In this document: in pieces, positions 52,634 through 62,054 of the stretch | Layout of the letters: each line of letters opens with the position of its first letter | How positions within the stretch are numbered: the stretch's first letter is position 1 | DNA from: Salinisphaera orenii subsp. orenii MK-B5 | GTDB lineage: Bacteria > Pseudomonadota > Gammaproteobacteria > Nevskiales > Salinisphaeraceae | Direction: 5' to 3' | Assembly: GCF_003788635.1 (NCBI RefSeq) | Contig: NZ_AYKH01000006.1 | Span: 1-64,000, forward strand | DNA: 64,000 bases | The notes under the pieces: generated by a model | What the model was told of the DNA's origin: nothing | Databases searched by the model: none | What the model saw: only the letters and a program-made list of their open reading frames with translations | Program-made: the position numbers and the translations under genes

Positions 52634-54049
52634 TCAGCGGCCCATGCCCGGCGGCAGACTGCCGCCGCCACCGCCCATGCCGGGCGGCAGGCCACCCTGG
52701 CCGCCCTGACCGCCCATGCCCTGCATGGCGCGCATCATCTTCTTCATGCCGCCCCCCTTGAGCTTTTTCATCATCTTGCGCATCTGGACGTGCTGCTTGA
52801 GCAGGCGGTTGACGTCTTGGACCTGGGTGCCCGAGCCACCGGCGATACGCCGCTTGCGCGACGACTTGATGACGTCCGGGAAGGCGCGCTCCTGCGGCGT
52901 CATGGAATCCACGATCGCCAGCATGCGCTTGACCTGGGTCTCGTCCGCGGCCCCGGCCATGCCCTTGGGCATCTGGCCGCCGCCGGGCATCTTCTCCATC
53001 AGCGCGCCGAGGCCGCCCATCTCCTGCATCTGCCGCAGCTGATCGGCCAGATCGTTGAGGTCGAAGCCCTTGCCCTTCTTGAGCTTCTTGGCGAGCTTCT
53101 CGGCCTTGTCCTGATCGACCTTCTGTTCGGCCTCCTCGACCAGCGACAGCACGTCGCCCATGCCGAGAATGCGCGAGGCCACGCGATCGGGATGGAACGG
53201 CTCCAGGGCCTCCAGCTTCTCGCCGGTACCCAGGAACTTGATCGGCCGGCCGGTGATCTGGCGCACGGACAGCGCCGCGCCGCCGCGGGCGTCGCCGTCG
53301 ACCTTGGTCAACACGACGCCGGTCAGCGGCAGCGCGTCGCCGAAGGCCTTGGCGGTGTTGGCCGCGTCCTGGCCGGTCATGGCGTCGACCACGAACAGCG
53401 TCTCGGCCGGCTTGAGCGTCTCGTTGAGGCCGCTGATCTCGGCCATCATGGCCTCGTCGATGCCGAGTCGGCCCGCGGTGTCGACGATGAGCACGTCGTA
53501 GAAGCCGCGCCGGGCGGCCTCGAGCGCGGATTTGGCGATCGCCTGCGGCTTGTCGGTGGACGCGCTCGGATGGAAATCCGCGCCCACGTCGCTGGCCACG
53601 CGCTCGAGCTGATCGATGGCCGCGGGCCGATAGACGTCAGTGGACACCACCAGCACGTTCTTCTTCTCGCGCTGCTTGAGATAGCGCGCGAGCTTGCCGG
53701 TCGAGGTGGTCTTGCCGGAGCCCTGCAGGCCCGCCATGAGCACCACGGCCGGCGGCTTGGCGCGCAGATCAAGGCTTTCGTTGGATTCGCCGAGGAGCGC
53801 GGTGAGCTCATCGCGCACGATCTTGATCAGCGCCTGGCCCGGCGTGAGGCTCGTCATCACCTCCGAACCGACCGCTCGCTCGCGGATATCGTCGACGAAC
53901 TGCTTGACCACCGGCAGCGCGACGTCCGCCTCGAGCAGCGCCATGCGCACTTCGCGCAGGGTGGCCTTGATGTTGTCCTCGGTCAGCCGCCCGCGACCGC
54001 GGATGGTCTGGAAGCTGCGGTTGAGCCGATCGCTGAGACTGTCGAACAT
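52634..54049 (-). CDS. ffh: Signal recognition particle protein Ffh
   Basis: 471 residues. GTPase that binds 4.5S RNA and signal sequences. The start MFDSLSDRLNRSFQTIRGRG is diagnostic. The P-loop is AGLQGSGKTTSTGKLA, with VDTAGRLGIDE and TKVDGDARGGAAL in the G domain. The Met-rich M domain ends in repeats of MKKMMRAMQGMGGQGGQGG and LPPGMG, a Gly/Met-rich tail. A -10-like TATACT (54082-54087, minus strand) lies upstream. No 4.5S RNA gene was seen in the window. Confidence 0.98.
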   Translation of the reverse strand: MFDSLSDRLNRSFQTIRGRGRLTEDNIKATLREVRMALLEADVALPVVKQFVDDIRERAVGSEVMTSLTPGQALIKIVRDELTALLGESNESLDLRAKPPAVVLMAGLQGSGKTTSTGKLARYLKQREKKNVLVVSTDVYRPAAIDQLERVASDVGADFHPSASTDKPQAIAKSALEAARRGFYDVLIVDTAGRLGIDEAMMAEISGLNETLKPAETLFVVDAMTGQDAANTAKAFGDALPLTGVVLTKVDGDARGGAALSVRQITGRPIKFLGTGEKLEALEPFHPDRVASRILGMGDVLSLVEEAEQKVDQDKAEKLAKKLKKGKGFDLNDLADQLRQMQEMGGLGALMEKMPGGGQMPKGMAGAADETQVKRMLAIVDSMTPQERAFPDVIKSSRKRRIAGGSGTQVQDVNRLLKQHVQMRKMMKKLKGGGMKKMMRAMQGMGGQGGQGGLPPGMGGGGGSLPPGMGR

Positions 54050-54192
54050 CGTGTGGAGGCGTTCGCTGAGTGCCGATGCCCAGTATAACGGCTGCGCCCG
54101 CCGGTGCGGGCACGCGCACCCACGCCCGTCCCGCCACGGATGACAAATGCGGCACAATGGAGGCCTATGCCTGACGCCCTTATGTCGAGTCC

Positions 54193-54996
54193 ATGGCGCT
54201 AGTCGTGCTGGAAGTGCTGATCGCGGCGCTCGCCTACGCGGGCGCCACGCACGCGGTGTGGCGGCATCTGGCCGACGGACGCGACTACTGGCGGGTGACC
54301 GCCTTTGCGGCGGTCGGCCTGCTCGCGCAGATCGTCGCACTGATCCACCTGAGCCTGCACTCCGGCATGGTGGTGATCGGCCTGGGCACGGCCCTGTCGA
54401 TGTTCGCCTGGCAGGCCGCGCTGCTGCTGTGGCTGTTCTCGCTGCGCGAATCCGTCGGCGCGCTCGGGCTGGTGATCTACCCGGTGGCCGGCCTGTGCGC
54501 GATCGCCGGCCTGCTGGTGCCCGACGCCCACAGCGCCACCGAGTCCCTGGCCTGGCCGCTGCAGCTCCACATTCTCCTGTCGGTGCTGGCCTACGGCCTG
54601 CTCACGCTCGGCGCGGTTCAGGCGGTGGTGCTCGCGCTCCAGCACCGCCAGCTGCGCCGTAGACCCCCGGCGGGCATGTTCACGTCGCTGCCGCCGCTGG
54701 AGACGATGGAAACACTGTTGTTCCGGCTGATCGGCGCGGGCTTTTTCCTCCTGAGCATGGCGATCGCCACGGGCGCGCTGTTCATCGACAATCTGTTCGC
54801 CCAGCACCTGGCGCACAAGACCATCCTGTCGCTGGTCGCCTGGCTGTGCTTCGCGGTGCTGCTGTTCGGGCGCTGGCGCTATGGCTGGCGCGGCCGGCTG
54901 GCGGTCCGCGGCGCGCTGGCCGGCTACGGACTGCTCATGCTGGCGTACTTCGGCAGCAAATTGGTGCTGGAGCTCATTCTGGGAGAACATTGGTGA
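54193..54996 (+). CDS. CcsA/CcmC-like inner membrane protein (YpjD type)
   Basis: 267 residues with eight predicted membrane helices. The cytochrome c assembly fold (CcmC/CcsA) is suggested by WQAALLLWLFSLRESVG, PLQLHILLSVLAYGLLTLGAVQA, HRQLRR and a late His pair in AQHLAHKTILSL. Its position beside ffh and before a CorC/CNNM-type gene is conserved in gammaproteobacteria, where the E. coli counterpart has been linked to Mg/Co ion handling. The exact function is unknown. Confidence 0.85.
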   Translation: MALVVLEVLIAALAYAGATHAVWRHLADGRDYWRVTAFAAVGLLAQIVALIHLSLHSGMVVIGLGTALSMFAWQAALLLWLFSLRESVGALGLVIYPVAGLCAIAGLLVPDAHSATESLAWPLQLHILLSVLAYGLLTLGAVQAVVLALQHRQLRRRPPAGMFTSLPPLETMETLLFRLIGAGFFLLSMAIATGALFIDNLFAQHLAHKTILSLVAWLCFAVLLFGRWRYGWRGRLAVRGALAGYGLLMLAYFGSKLVLELILGEHW

Positions 54997-55060
54997 ACGC
55001 GCGCCGCGAGGCGCACCATCACCCTGCCCGGCGCGCGCCCACTTGATCACGGACTAGCTC

Positions 55061-56377
55061 TTGGACGCCATATCCCTGCCGGTGCTGTTCGGCATCCTGC
55101 TGCTCATGCTCGTGCTGTCCGCGGCCTTCTCGGGTTCCGAGACCGGGCTGATGACGCTCAATCGTTATCGCATGAAGCATCTGTCCCAGGCCGGGCACGG
55201 CGGCGCGAGCCGCGCGGCCAAGCTGCTCGATCGCCCCGATCGCCTGATCGGACTGATCCTGCTCGGCAACAATCTGGTCAACATCGCCGCCTCGGCGGTC
55301 GCCACCATGATCGGCATCCGCCTGTTCGGCGATGTCGGCGTGCTGGTGGCCACCGTGGCGCTCACGATCGTGGTGCTGATCTTTTCCGAGGTCACGCCCA
55401 AGACGCTGGCCGCGCTGCACCCCGAGCGCATCGCCTATCCCGCGGCCTATGTCTACACGCCGCTGCTGCGCGTGCTCTGGCCGGTGGTGATGATCGTGAA
55501 CATGGCCGGCAACGGCATCCTGCGGCTGTTCGGGGTCTCGCCGGAGGACGCCGCGGCGCATTCGCTGTCCAGCGAGGAACTGCGAACGGTGGTCGCCGAG
55601 GCCGGCGCCATGATTCCGCGCCGACACCAGCAGATGCTGCTGTCGATCCTCGACATGGAGAAAGCCACGGTCGAGGACATCATGGTCCCGCGCAACGAGA
55701 TCGTGGGCATCGATATCGACAAGCCCTGGCCCGAGGTCCTGCAGCAGCTGGTCGACAACCAGCACACGCGGCTGCCGCTGTTCGACGGCTCCATCGACGA
55801 GCTGCACGGCATCGTCCACATGCGCCGTGTGCTCGCACTGATCTCCAACGACGAGCTCGATCGGGACGCCCTGCTCCGCCTCGCGCGCGAGCCCTATTTC
55901 GTGCCCGAGAACACGCCGCTGAATCAGCAGCTGCTCAACTTCCAGAACCAGAAGCGGCGGATCGGCTTCGTGGTCGACGAATACGGCGACATCCAGGGCC
56001 TGGTCACGCTCGAGGACATCCTCGAGGAGATCGTCGGCGAGTTCACCACTGACCCGGCCACCCGGGTGAAGAACGTCTACATGGACGCCGACGACAGCTA
56101 CCTGGTCGACGGCACCGCCTCGCTGCGCTCGCTCAACCGGGCGATGGGCTGGCAGCTGCCCGTGGACGGCCCGCGCACGATGAACGGGCTCATCACCGAA
56201 CACCTGGAGACGATCCCGCAGCCCGGCACGAAGCTCGACGTGGGTTCCTACGTGCTGGAGATCGCGCGCACCCGTGCGAATTTGGTCGAGACCGTGCGCG
56301 TGCGCCCGCCACGAGGCCGACTCCGACGCGCCGGTGCCGGGCACAGCGACAACGAGCCGGCCGACCCGCGCGACTAG
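55061..56377 (+). CDS. HlyC/CorC (CNNM) family transporter
   Basis: 438 residues. It has an N-terminal DUF21 membrane domain (about 1-140; SAAFSGSETGLMTLNRYR and LLGNNLVNIAASAVATMIG), a pair of CBS domains (about 195-330; IMVPRNEIVGIDIDKP and FVVDEYGDIQGLVTLEDILEEIV) and the C-terminal CorC_HlyC domain. This class is linked to magnesium/cobalt transport. The start is TTG at 55061, matching the N-terminus of E. coli YfjD; no ATG or strong ribosome site is near. It lies 64 bases after the YpjD-type gene. Confidence 0.92.
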   Translation: MDAISLPVLFGILLLMLVLSAAFSGSETGLMTLNRYRMKHLSQAGHGGASRAAKLLDRPDRLIGLILLGNNLVNIAASAVATMIGIRLFGDVGVLVATVALTIVVLIFSEVTPKTLAALHPERIAYPAAYVYTPLLRVLWPVVMIVNMAGNGILRLFGVSPEDAAAHSLSSEELRTVVAEAGAMIPRRHQQMLLSILDMEKATVEDIMVPRNEIVGIDIDKPWPEVLQQLVDNQHTRLPLFDGSIDELHGIVHMRRVLALISNDELDRDALLRLAREPYFVPENTPLNQQLLNFQNQKRRIGFVVDEYGDIQGLVTLEDILEEIVGEFTTDPATRVKNVYMDADDSYLVDGTASLRSLNRAMGWQLPVDGPRTMNGLITEHLETIPQPGTKLDVGSYVLEIARTRANLVETVRVRPPRGRLRRAGAGHSDNEPADPRD

Positions 56378-56504
56378 GCCGGCGATCAGCCGCCGCGAGT
56401 GTGCCGCGCTGATGGCGGGCCAACCACGGCCGGCGTCACTGCCGGGCGCCGGGACTAATGCGCGGCGATGGCCGGCGCTGTCGCTCCTAAAAGCCTATAC
56501 GGCC

Positions 56505-56535
56505 GCGCGCCTCGGCCGACCGCATCGAGGCGCGC
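56505..56535 (-). other. Hairpin after radA
   Basis: Perfect 10-bp arms (56505-56514 and 56526-56535) with an 11-base loop, just past the radA stop in the gap between convergent genes. No T-tract follows directly. Confidence 0.45.
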
Positions 56536-56536
56536 G

Positions 56537-57904
56537 CTAGCCCATGGCATCGATCGCATCGGCCAGACGCGACACGCCGACGACCTCGAGCTCGCCGACG
56601 CGCCCCGATTTCGGCGCGTTCGCCCTGGGCACGATCGCCCGGGTGAAGCCATGCTTGGCGGCCTCGGCCAGGCGATCCTCGCCGCCCGGCACGGGCCGGA
56701 TTTCGCCGGCCAGGCCGAGCTCGCCGAACACGACCAGCCGTTCGCCCAGCGGCCGGTCGCGAAAGCTCGACAGCGCAGCCAGCACCACGGGCAGATCGGC
56801 GGCGGTCTCGCTGACGCGCATGCCGCCGACCACGTTCACGAACACGTCCTGATCGCCGAGCCCGATCCCGCCGTGTCGGTGCAGCACCGCCAGCAGCATC
56901 GCCAGGCGCTGCGAATCCGGCCCGAGCGCGACTCGGCGCGGATTGTGCAACTGCGAGCCGTCCACAAGCGCTTGCACCTCCACGAGCATCGGCCGCGAAC
57001 CTTCACGGGTCACCATCACCGCGCTGCCGGGCACGGCCTGGTCATGGCGCGACAGGAAGATGGCCGAGGGATTGGTCACCTGCTTGAGGCCGCTGTTCGA
57101 CATCGCGAAAACGCCGAGCTCGTTGACCGCGCCGAAGCGGTTCTTCACCGCACGGATCACGCGGAAACGGCTGGAGGCCTCGGCCTCGAAGTAGAGCACC
57201 GTGTCGACCATGTGCTCCAGCACGCGCGGCCCGGCGATGGTGCCCTCCTTGGTGACGTGCCCCACCAGAATCAGCGCGGTGCCGGTGGCCTTGGCGAAGC
57301 GCACCAGCATGCCGGCCGACTCGCGCACCTGCGAGACGGTGCCGGGCGCCGAGCTGAGCGCCTGCGAGAACACGGTCTGGACCGAGTCGATGACCACCAG
57401 CCGAGGTGCCTGCGGCTTGGCCAGTGCCAGCACCCGCTCCACGCAGGTCTCGGCCAGCACCGCGAGCTCGGCCCGATCCACCCCCAGGCGCTGGGCGCGC
57501 AGATGCACCTGTTCGAGCGATTCCTCGCCGGTAACATAGAGCGCCGGAATCGCCGACGAAAGCTGCGTGAGCACCTGGAGCAGCAGCGTTGACTTGCCGA
57601 TGCCCGGATCGCCGCCGATCAGGATCACCGACCCGGGCACCAGGCCGCCGCCGAGCACGCGATCGAGCTCGGACATGCCCGTGGCGGTACGCGCGGTCTC
57701 GGTCGGCCGGATGGCGTCCAGCCGCTCCACCCGCGGCGCCGTGTCCGCGAAGCTCGCCGGCGCCGCCGCGCCCGGCTTGGCCGGGGCCGCGGCCACGCTT
57801 TCGGTGAGCGTGTTCCAGGCGCCGCAGTCGGCGCATTGACCGGCCCATTTGGCGTGGCTCGCGCCACAGGATTCACACACGAATACGGTCTTGCTGCGCG
57901 CCAT
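56537..57904 (-). CDS. radA: DNA repair protein RadA
   Basis: 455 residues. RecA-like ATPase/helicase that aids branch migration in recombination. It has an N-terminal zinc finger (C10-x2-C13 and C24-x2-C27), Walker A in GGDPGIGKSTLLLQ, the RadA motif VKNRFG, and a C-terminal Lon-like domain without the protease residues (VNVVGGMRVSETAADLPVVLA). Start MARSKTVFVCESCG fits the family. Confidence 0.97.
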   Translation of the reverse strand: MARSKTVFVCESCGASHAKWAGQCADCGAWNTLTESVAAAPAKPGAAAPASFADTAPRVERLDAIRPTETARTATGMSELDRVLGGGLVPGSVILIGGDPGIGKSTLLLQVLTQLSSAIPALYVTGEESLEQVHLRAQRLGVDRAELAVLAETCVERVLALAKPQAPRLVVIDSVQTVFSQALSSAPGTVSQVRESAGMLVRFAKATGTALILVGHVTKEGTIAGPRVLEHMVDTVLYFEAEASSRFRVIRAVKNRFGAVNELGVFAMSNSGLKQVTNPSAIFLSRHDQAVPGSAVMVTREGSRPMLVEVQALVDGSQLHNPRRVALGPDSQRLAMLLAVLHRHGGIGLGDQDVFVNVVGGMRVSETAADLPVVLAALSSFRDRPLGERLVVFGELGLAGEIRPVPGGEDRLAEAAKHGFTRAIVPRANAPKSGRVGELEVVGVSRLADAIDAMG

Positions 57905-58125
57905 GCGGACTACGCCTGAAACGGACAAACCGGCATACTAGAGCGTGTAGGTCCTTCGTGCGATACCGGCGTCCATCCGGGCGCCGCGGGCGGCGGCACC
58001 GGGTCCACGGCGTCCGCGCGACCCGTCGACGCGGCCATCGCGACAACGAAGCGGCCCGCCGCACAATCGCAGTCCATCGGCCGCCAAACGCGCGCGGCGC
58101 GCGGCCCAGACGGCCCCGGAGCACC

Positions 58126-59115
58126 ATGCACGAACGCCAGGACATCGAATTCAACAGTCGGGGCACCACCTGCCGCGGCTGGTACTACCCCGCGCGTAGC
58201 GAAGGGTTTCGCGGCCCGGACGGCACCCCCTGCGTGGTCATGGCGCACGGCCTCGGCGGCACCCGCGACGCCGGCCTCGAGCCCTACGCCGAGCGCTTCG
58301 CCGACGCCGGCCTCGCGGTCCTGCTGTTCGACTATCGTCATTTCGGCGCCAGCGACGGCGAGCCGCGCCAGCTGCTGTCCGTACGGCGCCAGCTCCGCGA
58401 CTGGGCCACCGCCGTCCGCGTGGCCCGCAGCCTGCCCGAGATCGACGCCGAGCGGATCGCGCTATGGGGCAGCTCCTTTTCCGGCGGCCATGTGATCGCC
58501 GCCGCCGCCGCCGACGGGCGGGTCGCCGCCGTGACCGCCCAGGGCCCGATGATGGACGGCCTGGCCGCCGTGACCAACGCCGTGTCCTACGGCGGCCTGT
58601 CGCTGCTGCTGCGGCTGAGCTGGGCCGGCATCCGCGACGTCATCGGCGATCTCGCCGGGGCTGATCCAGTCTACATACCGATCGTCGCGCGGCCGGGCGG
58701 CGTGGCCACCATGGCCACCGCGGACGCCTACGACGGCTATCACGCCATCGCGCCGCCGGACTGGCGTAACGAAGTCGCGGCGCGGTTCGCGCTCTCTCTG
58801 GCCTTCTACCGGCCCGGCAAGCGCGCGAACCGGCTGCCCTGCCCGACCCTGATCCAGATCTGCGACGAGGACAGCGTCGCCCCGCCCTGGGCGGCGGAGG
58901 CGACCGCGGCCCATTCGCGCGGCCGGGCGGTGGAAAAGCACTATCGCATCGGCCACTTCGATATCTATCGCGACGCCGGCTTCCGGGCATCGAGCGCCGA
59001 CCAGCTCGCCTTCTTCACGGAACATCTGTCGCCGCAGGCGATCGACCAGCGTCGCCGCGAACGCCAACACAGCGAACGCGAGGAACGCGGGCGCAGCCCC
59101 ATCCGGCTCGGCTGA
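58126..59115 (+). CDS. Alpha/beta hydrolase
   Basis: 329 residues. VMAHGLGGTRDAGLEPYAERF gives the oxyanion region, WGSSFSGGHVIAAAA the nucleophile elbow (the Ser of SFSGG), and DEDS plus the HFDIY segment the likely acid and His. The fold is that of dienelactone-hydrolase/acetyl-esterase-like enzymes. The substrate is unknown. ATG is supported by GGAG five bases upstream. The basic C-terminus (RRRERQHSEREERGR) is probably disordered. Confidence 0.88.
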   Translation: MHERQDIEFNSRGTTCRGWYYPARSEGFRGPDGTPCVVMAHGLGGTRDAGLEPYAERFADAGLAVLLFDYRHFGASDGEPRQLLSVRRQLRDWATAVRVARSLPEIDAERIALWGSSFSGGHVIAAAAADGRVAAVTAQGPMMDGLAAVTNAVSYGGLSLLLRLSWAGIRDVIGDLAGADPVYIPIVARPGGVATMATADAYDGYHAIAPPDWRNEVAARFALSLAFYRPGKRANRLPCPTLIQICDEDSVAPPWAAEATAAHSRGRAVEKHYRIGHFDIYRDAGFRASSADQLAFFTEHLSPQAIDQRRRERQHSEREERGRSPIRLG

Positions 59116-59528
59116 TACACAGCCGGTACAGCCCGACGTCTGCGCCGGCTCTCGGCAATCGGGTCTTCGGCAAGGCCCCGCGCGCCGTCCGATTAATGGG
59201 CGGATGACCGGCACCGACGGCCGCGCCATCATCTCGACATGACCGGGCGACAGCGCACCGCCGTTGACGTACCGGTGCGCCGCGCCGAGGAGCGCTGAGC
59301 GCAGACGCTCGGCCCGATGCAGACCGGCAGCAGCCTTCGTCGACCCGAGCACGGCCTCTCGCGCGATAAAGCCGGTGAGCGACCGCGCCCGGCTTCGGTC
59401 GCCTGGCGCTTTGCACGACAACGCATCGGGAGCGGGCGCGATCGCGCGGACACTAGGAAGACCGGCGCCGCTGCCGCCGCTGCCCGACCGGGGCCGATTC
59501 GAGCCGCCGCGCGAGCCCAGCGCCCGTC
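59116..59528. other. Non-coding GC-rich stretch between hydrolase and alr
   Basis: 413 bases between convergent stops. Open frames exist on the minus strand but their translations show no family pattern. No terminator or clear repeat was recognised. Confidence 0.5.
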
Positions 59529-60596
59529 CTATACGATCTCGAAAGCCACCCGCGGCGTCAGGCGGCAGAACAGTTCATAGGCGATGGTGCCCGCGGCCGC
59601 TGCAATCTCGTCCGCGGGCAGGTCTTCGCCCCAGAGCGTGGCGCGGTCGCCGACACGGGCGGCAGGCGCAGCGCGCAGGTCCACGGTAATCATGTCCATG
59701 GAGACGCGTCCGATCAGCGGCACGCGCACGCCGTCGAGAAGCACCGGCGTACCCGGCGGTGCATGACGCGGATAGCCGTCGCCGTAGCCGATGCCGATCA
59801 CGCCCACGGGCATGGATTCGGGCGTGCGCGAGATCGCCCCGTAGCCGATCGGCTCACCGGCGGCGACCGTCTGACGGGCGATCAGCGGCGCGCTCAGCGT
59901 CATCGCCGGCCGCAGATCGCAGTCGGCCGCGCTGCGCGCCAGCAGGGGCGAACTGCCGTAGAGCATGATGCCCGGGCGCACCGTGTCGGCGTGGCTCTCC
60001 GGCCAGTCGAGCACGCCGGCCGAATTCGCGATCGAACGCTGGCCCGCGCGGCCGACGATGGCCGCCTCGAACGCGGCGAGCTGGCGGCGGGTCAGCGGGC
60101 TGCGGGCGTCGTCGGCACAGGCCAGATGCGTCAGCCAGCCGCCGTGGCTTGCCTGCGGGCACGTATCGACACGTGCGGCGATCTCGCCGGCCCGCTCGCA
60201 GGCGAAACCCAATCGGTGCATGCCGGAGTCGAGCTTTATCCAGACCGTGACCGGCGGGCCGCGGTACGCCGCCAGGGCGTCCAGCTGGGCGTCGTGAAAG
60301 AGCACGATCTCGAAGCCCTGCTCGGCGGCCTGGGCGCAGACGGTGGCGTCGAGCATCTGCGAGAGCATGAGCACCGGCCGGTCGATGCCTGCCCAGCGCA
60401 GCTGCAGCGCTTCATCCAGACTGGAGACCGCGAATCCGTCGGCGTCGGCCAGGGCGTGGGCCACCGTCGCGGCGCCGTGGCCGTAGCCGTCGGCCTTGAC
60501 CGCGGCGTAGACGCGGCGCCCGGGCGCCAATGCCCGCACCCGAGCGAGATTGTGGGCCAGCGCCGCACGATCGATGGTGGCGAGCGCCCGCCTCAT
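59529..60596 (-). CDS. alr: Alanine racemase
   Basis: 355 residues. PLP enzyme that makes D-alanine for peptidoglycan. The PLP Lys34 is in AAVKADGYGHGA, and the catalytic Tyr region is in the GYGAISRTPESMPVGVIGIGY stretch; RVSMDMITVDL is typical of the C-terminal beta domain. Its ATG overlaps the dnaB stop by four bases (ATGA); dnaB-alr adjacency is conserved in gammaproteobacteria. Confidence 0.97.
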   Translation of the reverse strand: MRRALATIDRAALAHNLARVRALAPGRRVYAAVKADGYGHGAATVAHALADADGFAVSSLDEALQLRWAGIDRPVLMLSQMLDATVCAQAAEQGFEIVLFHDAQLDALAAYRGPPVTVWIKLDSGMHRLGFACERAGEIAARVDTCPQASHGGWLTHLACADDARSPLTRRQLAAFEAAIVGRAGQRSIANSAGVLDWPESHADTVRPGIMLYGSSPLLARSAADCDLRPAMTLSAPLIARQTVAAGEPIGYGAISRTPESMPVGVIGIGYGDGYPRHAPPGTPVLLDGVRVPLIGRVSMDMITVDLRAAPAARVGDRATLWGEDLPADEIAAAAGTIAYELFCRLTPRVAFEIV

Positions 60597-61945
60597 TCGA
60601 AATCGTCGTCGTAGTTCTCGGCGAGGTTCTCGAAACGGGTCAGATGCGGCAGGAAGGCCACACGCGCCGTGCCGAGCGGGCCGTTGCGCTGCTTGCCGAT
60701 GATGATCTCGGCCACGCCCTTGTCCTCGGTGTCCTCGTTGTAGACCTCGTCGCGGTAGATGAAGATGATCACGTCCGCGTCCTGCTCGATGCCGCCCGAT
60801 TCGCGCAGGTCTGACATCCGCGGGCGCTTGTTGTCGCGCTGCTCGACCTGGCGATTGAGCTGCGACAGCGCGATCACCGGCAGGTCCAGTTCCTTGGCCA
60901 GCGCCTTGAGCGAGCGCGAGATCTCGGAGATCTCGTTGGTGCGGTTCTCGCTGGTGCCCGGCACCTGCATCAGCTGCAGATAGTCGACGACGATCAGGCC
61001 GATGTCGTGCTCGCGCTTGAGCCGGCGGGCGCGGGCTCGCAGTTCGCTGGGCGACAGCGCCGGCGTGTCGTCGATGAACAACCGCGCGTTCTCGTTCATG
61101 ATGCCGATCGCGGAGGTGATCTTGGGCCAGTCGTCCTCGGTGAGCTGGCCCGTGCGCAGCCGCGTCTGGTCGACCCGTCCCCAGGAGGAGATCATGCGCA
61201 TGACGATCTGCTCCGAGGACATCTCCAGCGAGAACACCGCCACCGGCACCTTCTCCTTGATGGCGACGTTCTCCACGACATTCATCGCGAAACTGGTCTT
61301 GCCCATCGACGGGCGGGCGGCGAGGATCAGCAGGTCCGACGGCTGCAGGCCGTTGGTCATCTTGTCGAAATTGTAGAGACCGGTCGGCGTCCCGGAGAAC
61401 GAGCCCTCGCTGGCGACGAGCGACTCGATGCGGTCGACCACGTCGCTGAGCAGCGCATTGAGCCCCTTCGGCCCCTCGCCGCCGCGCCGGCCGCGCTCGG
61501 CGATCGCGAAGATCTCCTTCTCCGCGGCCTCGAGCAGATCCGCCGCGCTCTGGCCCTGGGTATCGAAGCCCATGGTCGTGATCGAGTCGCCGACCCGGAT
61601 GAGCTGACGCATGATCGAGCGCTCGCGCACGATGTCCGCATAGGCCTTGATGTTGGCCGCGCCGGGGATGTCGGCCGCGAGATTGCCGAGATAGGTCGCC
61701 CCGCCCGCCTTGTCGAGAATGCCGTTGTTGCGCAGCCACTCGGTGAGCGTGACCAGATCGCGCGGCTGTCCGGTATTGGCCAGATCCGCGAGGCCGCGGA
61801 ACAGCAGCCGGTGATCCTCTCGATAGAAGTCGTCCTCGTTGATGCGGTCGGCGACCTGTTCCCAGGCCTCTTCGGCCAGCAGCAGCCCGCCGATGACGGA
61901 CTGTTCGGCTTCGATCGAATGGGGCGGCAGCTTGGCTTCGGCCAT
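60593..61945 (-). CDS. dnaB: Replicative DNA helicase DnaB
   Basis: 450 residues. Hexameric 5'-3' helicase of the replication fork. It has an N-terminal primase-interaction domain (PPHSIEAEQSVIGGLLL), Walker A in AARPSMGKTSFAMN, Walker B in LIVVDYLQLM, and the arginine finger region ISRSLKALAKELDLPVIALSQLNR. No intein is present. It is preceded by the rplI terminator and overlaps alr. Confidence 0.98.
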   Translation of the reverse strand: MAEAKLPPHSIEAEQSVIGGLLLAEEAWEQVADRINEDDFYREDHRLLFRGLADLANTGQPRDLVTLTEWLRNNGILDKAGGATYLGNLAADIPGAANIKAYADIVRERSIMRQLIRVGDSITTMGFDTQGQSAADLLEAAEKEIFAIAERGRRGGEGPKGLNALLSDVVDRIESLVASEGSFSGTPTGLYNFDKMTNGLQPSDLLILAARPSMGKTSFAMNVVENVAIKEKVPVAVFSLEMSSEQIVMRMISSWGRVDQTRLRTGQLTEDDWPKITSAIGIMNENARLFIDDTPALSPSELRARARRLKREHDIGLIVVDYLQLMQVPGTSENRTNEISEISRSLKALAKELDLPVIALSQLNRQVEQRDNKRPRMSDLRESGGIEQDADVIIFIYRDEVYNEDTEDKGVAEIIIGKQRNGPLGTARVAFLPHLTRFENLAENYDDDFE

Positions 61946-61999
61946 CGGGGGCGCGTCTCGGCGGCTGGGAGTCCGCGAAGTTTACGCAAGGCACGGACC

Positions 62000-62027
62000 A
62001 AAAAAAACGCCGCCCGGAGGCGGCGTT
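62000..62027 (-). terminator. Terminator of the rpsF-rpsR-rplI operon
   Basis: 9-bp stem (62006-62014 and 62019-62027) with a four-base loop, followed on the minus strand by a T-run (62000-62007). Confidence 0.9.
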
Positions 62028-62054
62028 GTCGGCAGGTCGTCGCAGACGCCCGTG

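Noticed and set aside
58462-59421. Minus-strand open frame over the hydrolase end and the following gap
   Set aside because: Its first third lies in non-coding DNA and the rest is antisense to the hydrolase; the translation shows no recognisable motif.
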